A stretch of 64,000 nucleotides of DNA, taken from the NCBI GenBank assembly GCA_015178975.1, contig WHVD01000003.1, positions 1,922,001 through 1,986,000 of the forward strand, given 5' to 3'. A program made the translations under genes and the position numbers. The DNA comes from Hysterangium stoloniferum. Its lineage: Eukaryota; Basidiomycota; Agaricomycetes; Hysterangiales; Hysterangiaceae. The notes below the pieces were generated by a model, which had not been told where the DNA came from, did not search any database, and saw only the letters and a list, made by a program, of their open reading frames with translations. Within the stretch, counting starts at the first letter, position 1. Every line of letters starts with the position of its first letter. This document shows positions 57,343-64,000 of the stretch, piece after piece.

Positions 57343-58127
57343 TGTCAGGGGATCCTCTGTCACAGACCCCAGGGAGCACCATTTCCTTATCTTATTGAAG
57401 TCCTGTCACAACCGTCACATGTCACATATCGTCACAAACATTCAAAGGTAACTTTCGACAACTCTTCGACCTATCGAATTCAACTCGACAAAACTGAACA
57501 TTAATCGACACCATCGAATCTCTTTTGACATGTCTCATGTCGACGTCATACATGATTTCATAATTAGTTCATAACATAGTCATAACGATATGACGAAAAG
57601 CATAAAAGGGCTATGAAAGGAGTGAGGAAAGTCAGTTGAAATATCTGTATATTAGTGATATTAGTAATCTACTTTGTCGTAACTTCTTCAACAAATACTT
57701 CTGTGAGTTCTCATGACTGGTAATAGCCTCTTACTTCATCAACAGGGTGAATATATACTTCATCGAACAAGGCTTTCGAGTTCGATTAGTAGAATATTAT
57801 TCAATTCTATCGAAGAATAATCGATTCATGACAAGTCCCTGAGTCCACAGTCGAACCCCATGCCTTTCATCACTTTCCCTCTCCTTGTGGATATCAACTA
57901 CTCTGTCTAATACATGCCTCTGAGGAGTAGGTGACCAACTTCAGAAGCTTGTAGCATTAGTGTTCCTTTGTGGGAAAGGCCCCTGTTCTGTATTAGGTAG
58001 AGTTATTTTTAGACTACTGGGTGTGTATGGGTCATATTTCACAAGGGGAATTCCTTAGACAGTTTCTCTTTGGATTCCCTCCTGCTAGCCTAGTGTGAGT
58101 ACTACAGGTAGTAGGGGTTGCCCTTAC
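57343..58127 (-). repeat. LTR-like repeat, family D (copy 2), with nested insertion
   Basis: It runs TGTCAGGGGATCC to GCCCTTACA. Flanking 5-mers CTTGT and CTCAT agree at three of five bases, so the target duplication is doubtful. The sequence is the inverse of 40550-41103. It contains the 430-bp insertion at 57404-57833. Confidence 0.65.
57404..57833. repeat. LTR-like insertion, family H, in family D
   Basis: The ends are TGTCACAACCG and GATTCATGACA, with an exact 5-bp target duplication AGTCC (57399-57403 and 57834-57838). It interrupts a stretch that is continuous in family D copy 1 (gacttcaataaga). The second half matches 205-423. No coding sequence. Confidence 0.85.
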
Positions 58128-58318
58128 ACTCATCCTCTAGAGGTCCAGCCATATTTTTGCTGAAAGTTAACATAAATGCATGACCTAGCTTGAAGGGCAT
58201 CATCAAGCAATGCTGAGTGGGGCTGAAACCACTAGACTTGCATGGCTTTGACTAGCTGCTCAATCATCATGGACATTGTACACCAAACCCTTATGACACT
58301 TGCACTACAAAGTCGAAC

Positions 58319-58600
58319 CTGAACTGTGGACACATCATTGAAAAGCATCACATGCCAAACCTGAGTCTGAACCTGTGGATGCCTCATTGAAAAGTGTCAC
58401 ACACTGAAACTGAACTGAACCATTAGCCACACCTCATCAAACAGCATGCACTGAACTGAATTGAATTGTTTAGCCACACCTCATTGAACAACATACACTG
58501 AACTAGAACTGTGGATGCCTCATTGAAAAGTGTTGCATGCTGGCCCTGAATCAGACTATTGGCCACACCCCATTGAACAGCACGCACTGAGCCCAAACTG
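58319..58600. repeat. Degenerate tandem array, about 48-bp unit, about six copies
   Basis: Successive units share a pattern like ctgaactgtggacRcctcat, then tgaaMagYRtcacaYRctg. Lengths vary between 44 and 48 bp and identity is modest. The alternating 'gtggatgcctcattgaaaag' and 'gccacacctcattgaaca' forms suggest an older two-unit repeat. No function is evident. Confidence 0.65.
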
Positions 58601-58638
58601 AAGCCTGAATTGAAAGCACACTGAAATATCCTAGAAGA

Positions 58639-58850
58639 TTACTCCACCTTCATTGTCACCCTTAACTCTATTTCCCCCCCAACCAACTGACTCTTGATAG
58701 TGTCATCACCCATCTCATGAATGAGGAGGTGTGCCAAAGGCCATCCACTGGAATTCATCCTGACCAAGAGGCCACACTTGTTGTTCACAGCAATGGTAAA
58801 TGGCCCATGTCTGAGATCATATGTTTCTTCTGCAGTGGTAGAGGACATTA
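58639..58850 (-). CDS. Short hypothetical ORF
   Basis: 70 residues from the ATG at 58850: MSSTTAEETYDLRHGPFTIA, then a hydrophilic remainder ending LRVTMKVE. No family recognised. It lies between a tandem array and a copia-type LTR fragment and may be part of an element or chance. Confidence 0.2.
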
Positions 58851-58942
58851 TGCTTGACAGATGAAGATAGAGAGTACAGTACCACAGAGTATGCCTTCTA
58901 GTAGGATAGGAACACCACATGACTCCTTTGCTTGAGGAGGTG

Positions 58943-59457
58943 TGTTATATTTTTGGGTAAAGCAAGCAGTCAGAGTTGTATAGTGACCAGGGTCATTATT
59001 ACCCACATTCATTACTGCTCTTGTTCTGAGTATATAATCCCATAGTTATGCATGAGACCCCCTATGCATTTATAACCAACAATATAACTCAGACCATAAG
59101 CATGGTCCACAATCAGCATTTTCATATGAAAAGTTGAGGGAATAGGTGAACTGCCCCTAGGAGAAGGGTTTTTCATCATCATTTCCAACACACCCCCTTG
59201 ATGAAACACCTTTTTAATCCCATATCTGTTCAATTTCCTAATCCCATCATGGATCTAAACTTTTCCACCTTTGGTTTTGGTAGTCTACTGGCATTTCATC
59301 TGTTTGTAAGTACATAGATGAAGTTGATTGATTCCTTTTCTACCATGTCATGTAACCAGTAGTAGCACACATCCAGATGTTTCATTCATCCATGATGTTC
59401 TGGGTTCTTGGCACAGTGAGTGCTGACTGGGTGTCAATGAAGAGTTTTGATGGACAT
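58943..59457 (-). mobile_element. Ty1/copia 3' fragment (family G): LTR plus RNase H remnant
   Basis: An LTR (58943-59190, TGTTATAT to TTTCCAACA) is followed by cacccccttg, the complement of a polypurine tract, and then by a degenerate copia RNase H/C-terminal region about 59.25-59.45 kb. That region aligns with 43.66-43.85 kb of the well-preserved copia element (for example the block ccatgatgttctgggttctt). It ends where another LTR starts at 59458. It is an old truncated fossil. Confidence 0.6.
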
Positions 59458-61009
59458 TGTTAAGTTCCAGATCTAGTCATATTTTCCAGTGGATATTCTG
59501 GACACTTCCCGGAAATAGTCTGCAGAGTTCCAGGGAATTAGTCCAGGAGTATCAGAATATTACCAGATTATGTATGAGATGGACTTGGCTTCAGCTTATG
59601 TGATGTGCTCTCATACACTCATTTGGGTGTCCATGTTTCAGAGGGCCAATATATGCCAGAGAGTATACAGATATGTATTTGGAGTTCTGGAGAGTTCTGG
59701 ATATTATTAGGATCCCAGTTGTTCAACCCCCTGCAAGCTTGTTCTACCCTCCTCACCCTATGGCATCCCACTATTGGTACCCCTAACCACAGTGTTACTG
59801 CCATGGAACCCCAACACTTGGTTCACAATAGTGTTTCCTTTTCATCATCCCATTCCATCTCCATTTCGATGCTCTCCTGTCACCCATTCTACATATAAAT
59901 GTTATTTGCCACCTCATATCCTTGAGTATACTCTAGTTACATTGTATTCACTTTTAGTATGGTTTATACCCCTTCCCATGCTTCTTTCAATCCATCAATA
60001 CTTCTTGCTTCCTTGATTGGGCCTCCACTCATCTGTTGCATTTTTGTATAAAGTCCCTACCATGTATGCTGCTATCCTTCAGTTTGAATATTGACTTAGA
60101 TTACCCCCATTTAGTCTTCAACCACTCTGATCCCTCTCTAATACTCTCAAAGATGTCATTAGCAAGCCATGACTCCCTACCCTATGACTCTTAGCATTTT
60201 GGCCCTCCAGTTGAGTAGGCTAAGTGTTGTCTTTAGTTCATATCACACTATCCGCTCTGTTCTGAAATACTGGAGCACCCTAACAGTTTGTATGAGGGTG
60301 CAACACATACATAAGTTGAAGCCAAGCTCCATAGAGTCAGACCTCCTGACTAGTATGCTCTCTACTGTCAGCCCCCCTGACATAGAGCTATCCCTTGCCC
60401 CTTGCTTAGATCTTAACAGATATCAAGCAGACAGAAAGAACAAAGGAGGAGATTAGATTGAGACTAATTTGAGATACAAACTGGAGAGTACAGTAAGTAT
60501 GTACATGACTATGGAAGACTATATAGACTATCTGTTAATTGTACTACTAATCTAAAAGTACAATAAAACATATTTGGAAGTGTTTCCAAACTAAGCATAT
60601 AATAACAGATCAGATAAATGAGGAACAAGGATGGGAACAGATCAGGGAATAAGGGCAGGAACAATAAACAAATAATGAACATCTGTCAACCAGTCAGTTA
60701 CATAGCAAATGCAGGACAAAGGAAAGGAGTTGGAATATCCACAGATATCCATGGCAATGGATCCTAGCACCATAATGATTAAGTGTGCACATTTTTGGAA
60801 AGGCACAGGTTCTGGGTGGGTCAGAACATTGGCATAGAGAAGTGATGAGGGTTGACAGGGATGATTGAGTGAAGGTTGGGTCATGGATTAAAAACATACC
60901 TAGAACAAATGTGGAGAGTCCAGCCAGAGTCCAGCCAGGGAAATGACCAATGACATGTGGAGACATCAACTGTCAAAGGGCAGAACCAATCAGGTTCCAG
61001 GTCATAACA
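59458..61009 (+). repeat. LTR-like sequence, family F, split by family E
   Basis: The ends are TGTTAAGTTCC and GGTCATAACA. It carries the shared core acttggcttcagcttatg near 59583, and its layout resembles family A. The flanking 5-mers GACAT and AGAGG do not match, so the right boundary is uncertain. It contains the family E LTR. Confidence 0.55.
59705..60418 (-). repeat. Solo LTR, family E (copy 1), inside family F
   Basis: It runs TATTAGGATCCC to GATCTTAACA with an exact 5-bp target duplication GATAT (59700-59704 and 60419-60423). It is similar along its length to 62483-63186. The shared LTR core lies inverted near 60310. Confidence 0.85.
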
Positions 61010-61869
61010 AGAGGTGTCTAGTCAAGGGCAGAATATTGGAATGGGATTTGAGTCAAAGTGTACTTGAGGGATGAAGGATTCCAGATCTTGACACTAGTCC
61101 AGAAGATGGTTCAGAACCTGATATTGTATCTGGAGGGTACTCTGTGGAGTTTCCAGGAACATATCCTCACAGACATGGTGCCTTGTATCCCAATTCCATT
61201 AATAGGTACTGCATCCAATATACATATATCCTTTCCCACTGCAACTGCAGCAACATATTCTGATATGCTTGCACTCACCTTGCTCATCATGCATTGAAAT
61301 CTTCATCTAAAAGTTTTTGTGGGAGAAAATTTTGATTATTTTTTGGTCATTTTCCATTAATTCTTTAGCCTATTTTTGGACAACCCACAGGTATGAGTTC
61401 AGACCCTTGCATGATGTATTACTGAACTTGTAAATGAAACAATGCAGTATGTATTTCTCAATTGACATATTCCCTTATCTCTTATATTCATAGTACAGTT
61501 AATATTTTCATATAACATAGGTCCAACAATCAAATTATTCATTATCGGAATGTCTTTTTTTGGCTAATGCATGACCAATACAAAATCAATTACAGTGATG
61601 TATAATGTCCAGAGTGCCACAGTATGCACCCAATAGCCTATGATATCACCAATAGTATTGACATTACCTTACTTTGAAGAAAAAAGACAAGACTATGGCA
61701 GCCTTATAAGCAGTCCAAAACTTGGAATATAGGCAGTGAGGTGCTTCCAAAGGCTACATGTAAACCTTGTGAAACACCAGCCCCATACTGACAATAGCTG
61801 AAGGTACATACTTATTGGGAAAAATCCATCAGGGACAGCTTCAAAATATGCACAGATGACACCGTGTAA
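61010..61869. other. Unassigned repetitive-looking sequence
   Basis: No gene supported. The start resembles parts of LTR sequence (gttccagg, ggagtttccaggaacat). AT-rich further on. Confidence 0.3.
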
Positions 61870-62340
61870 GAACCTCACTGGCCATGACTGGATTACTGTC
61901 TATTGATGAGTACCCTGGAATGGCTTGGAGTGATATTGTTAAGCACTTTGATTTGAAGACAGATGGCATACAATCAACCCTATCAAGAAAGTATCAAGAA
62001 AGTTGAAGTCATGCCCAGAGTTGGAGAGTGTATTGTGTCGTACACAAATGCATTGTCATCAAAGCATGCTCGTAGTGAGACCTGACATGGAGAGAGCCCT
62101 TGTACTGTGGCAAAACATAAGTAAAAATGGTAAATGGCCCAATGCTCAAGGCAAAACAGAGTAAGTTTGAGGAGCAGTTTAATGTTCCTTGGTTGAGTGT
62201 CTTCCTGCAGTGTTGGATCCTCCTATTCTTCAAAGTCTATGGCTTGAAAGAGCATTGTCAACATGGGGAGTAGGATCTGTAGATCTCCTAGCAGTTGAAG
62301 AGAAACAAAAAGGCTTGGAATGACTTTGGCAATATATCAA
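61870..62340 (+). pseudogene. pogo-like transposase N-terminal remnant
   Basis: On the plus strand, pieces resemble the CENP-B-type DNA-binding region of pogo transposases: a stretch reading RPDMERALVLWQNISKNGKW near 62075-62140 (compare the family pattern of an acidic residue followed by ALxLW), then VPWLSVFLQCW. Several frames and stops intervene. The catalytic region is not seen. Weaker evidence than for the 0.5-4.1 kb element. Confidence 0.45.
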
Positions 62341-62482
62341 TCAAAAATAAGTGGAACATTTGATTAATCAAGTCTCTTTTTGTTGTGAGTCTTCAGAGTC
62401 ATTGTGAGTTCTGATCATAATAAAATCATACCAATGTGCCACCTCACCATGGGCTTGCATCAAAACAGATGGTCAGCAAAAC

Positions 62483-63186
62483 TGTTAAGATCCTCACCTT
62501 TTCAGGCCCCTGCAACTTGTTTTCATTCTGGTAACCCTCTGGCAGCCTGATATTGGTACCCTGGCTATGGTATCACTGTCTCCAGCACCCTGAAACTTGG
62601 TTTACTATAGATTACCCTTTTAGCCATCCCATTCTGCTCCTGTCCCAACACTTTCCCATCATCCACCCTACATGTACAGATCATTTAACACCTCAAACCC
62701 TTTTAGTATCCTCCTATTACTTTGCATTTATTTCCTATCATTCCTCCATTCTGTCACTTGCTTCCTTTGATGCATTTGTCTTCTTACCTCCATTATCAGC
62801 CTCCCAATCACCTGTCTCACTTTATTATAAAACTCTCATCTTGTATGCTATAGCTCTCTAGTTCAAATATTGACTTGAGTTCCCCTACTCTTCACTTAAT
62901 CCTCTTCAAGACATCTTTGGTCAGCTGAGACTCTTATCACTCCAACTCTGAGCATTCCAGCCTCTGGTTGATTTAGCTAAGTGAGGACCTTTAGTCTATT
63001 ACATACTACTTGCTTGTTTTGAAATACCAGAGCACCCAAACAGTTCATGCAAGGGTGCACCACATAAGTTGAAGCCAAGCTCCACTTGTCCTGTAGAACT
63101 GGACCTCCCAAGTTATGTATGTATGTTCTAACTCTATGGACCTGGCATTCCATCCTCTTTAGCCTTTAGAAACCTAGACTGTAACA
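62483..63186 (-). repeat. LTR-like sequence, family E (copy 2)
   Basis: It runs TGTTAAGATCC to GACTGTAACA and is similar to 59705-60418 throughout, with the inverted shared core (aagttgaagccaagctcca) near 63068. Flanking 5-mers do not match, so it may be old or one end may be misplaced. Confidence 0.7.
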
Positions 63187-63358
63187 CTTCAAAATTTTCT
63201 GGCTGGTACATTCAACAAATGTAAAGAATGATTAGTTGTGCAAAGGTTCCCACAAAGACTGGGAATGGATTACTTTGAAATATCCTCACCAGTAGCAAAA
63301 TTCACTCTTTATCTCTTACCTCAATGTCAACAATACATATGGAACATTACCAATCACA

Positions 63359-64000
63359 TGTTAAACTTGGGGCATATGGGAAGGGTTCTGGGAAGAACCT
63401 ACAGAGGTTCCAGGTAGCAAGTAGGACTTGGCTTCAGCTTATGTGCTGTGCCCTTGCACAATCATTACATATATCCTATTTCAGGAAAGGATAGAATGAA
63501 TGATCTGTGGGATGTAAGAGATATCTGAGATGAGAAGTTCAAAGACTTGAGAATAATGGGCAGAGGCAAGTGGGACAATCCATGGGTTCCAAGAATACAC
63601 TGGTGCAAAGTCAAGAACTAACTGGTAGAGTACTAGAGGTATGCTAAGTTGATTTTCTGATTGGATTGTAAGTACATGTATAGGCTAGACTATATATAAT
63701 GAAAGATTATTGTATTACAAATCTAGTTGGACAAAAAGACAAAACAGGCAAACAAGAAACAAGGCAGGAGTATCCATACTAGGGATAAGGCCAGAACAAA
63801 ACAGGAACATACACAGGAGACATAATAAACCAGATTTCAACCAGGTTCAGTGGCAGATTGGGGCAAGATCTCAAAGTGTCTAAGGGATCCAAGATACCCA
63901 GGTGGGAGGCCCAGTTGGTGGGTATTAGGATCCTATCATTTCAGACCCCTGTGTTACAACCCGTTCCTGGATGTTTCAATATCCAACTTCTGACTTCTGA
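63359..64000 (+). repeat. LTR-like sequence with a family E start, cut by window end
   Basis: It begins TGTTAAACTTGG and carries the shared core acttggcttcagcttatgtg near 63425. A family E start (tattaggatcc, then tttcagacccctg) appears at 63923 and continues to the window end, suggesting another E-type LTR nested in this one. Confidence 0.55.

Noticed and set aside
59458-61009. Treating family F as a confirmed solo LTR
   Set aside because: The ends look like an LTR, but the flanking 5-mers (GACAT, AGAGG) do not match, so it is listed with low confidence only.

Overview
This is a transposon-rich piece of a filamentous fungal genome, most likely a basidiomycete (Agaricomycetes). The reasons are: host genes with many 48-70 bp introns and very short exons; secreted GH16 glucanase-like and berberine-bridge-enzyme (BBE)-like oxidoreductase families of the basidiomycete type; a class 3 lipase of the type common in mushrooms; and the mix of chromodomain Ty3/gypsy, Ty1/copia, Tc1 and pogo elements. 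The species cannot be told from the window.

Layout. (1) 0.5-4.1 kb: a decayed pogo-type DNA transposon (TA target site), itself hit by two LTR-type insertions, one of which carries a third. (2) 5.4-19.9 kb: the only gene-dense part, all genes on the + strand: a class 3 lipase (5.4-6.8 kb), two paralogous secreted GH16 proteins (8.2-9.7 and 11.6-13.0 kb) with an intron-bearing tRNA-Glu(UUC) and a MITE-like element between them, then two tandem paralogous secreted FAD-linked (BBE/AA7-like) oxidoreductases (14.0-16.2 and 17.7-19.9 kb) separated by a relic of a third copy. I worked out exon structures for all five multi-exon genes; they include a 7-nt exon, two 15-nt exons and two GC-AG introns. 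(3) 20.9-26.5 kb: rearranged remains of a second copia family. (4) 27.9-about 37.9 kb: a chromodomain Ty3/gypsy fossil with a 5' LTR and extra 3' coding material but no 3' LTR that I can find. (5) 38.6-39.3 kb: one possible unrecognised host gene. (6) 40.5-64 kb: almost pure mobile DNA, built as nested insertions whose order can be read from matching target-site duplications. One solo LTR (42.3-53.4 kb) holds a copia element and a second solo LTR; that second LTR holds two Tc1 elements; one of those holds another solo LTR. A second stack (53.5-56.7 kb) is a Tc1 element holding a copia solo LTR that holds a gypsy solo LTR, plus a separate LTR. 57-64 kb is older, more degenerate LTR and pogo debris.

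How the genes may work together (inference): two secreted beta-glucan hydrolases beside two secreted flavo-oxidoreductases of the family that oxidises oligosaccharides could be a small glucan-release and oxidation cluster. The lipase lacks an obvious signal peptide and may be unrelated to it. No clearly new defence or genetic system was found. The most informative structures are the nested-insertion chronology, a homogeneous 21-bp array of 18 copies inside an LTR, a short core shared by otherwise different LTR families, and the micro-exons.
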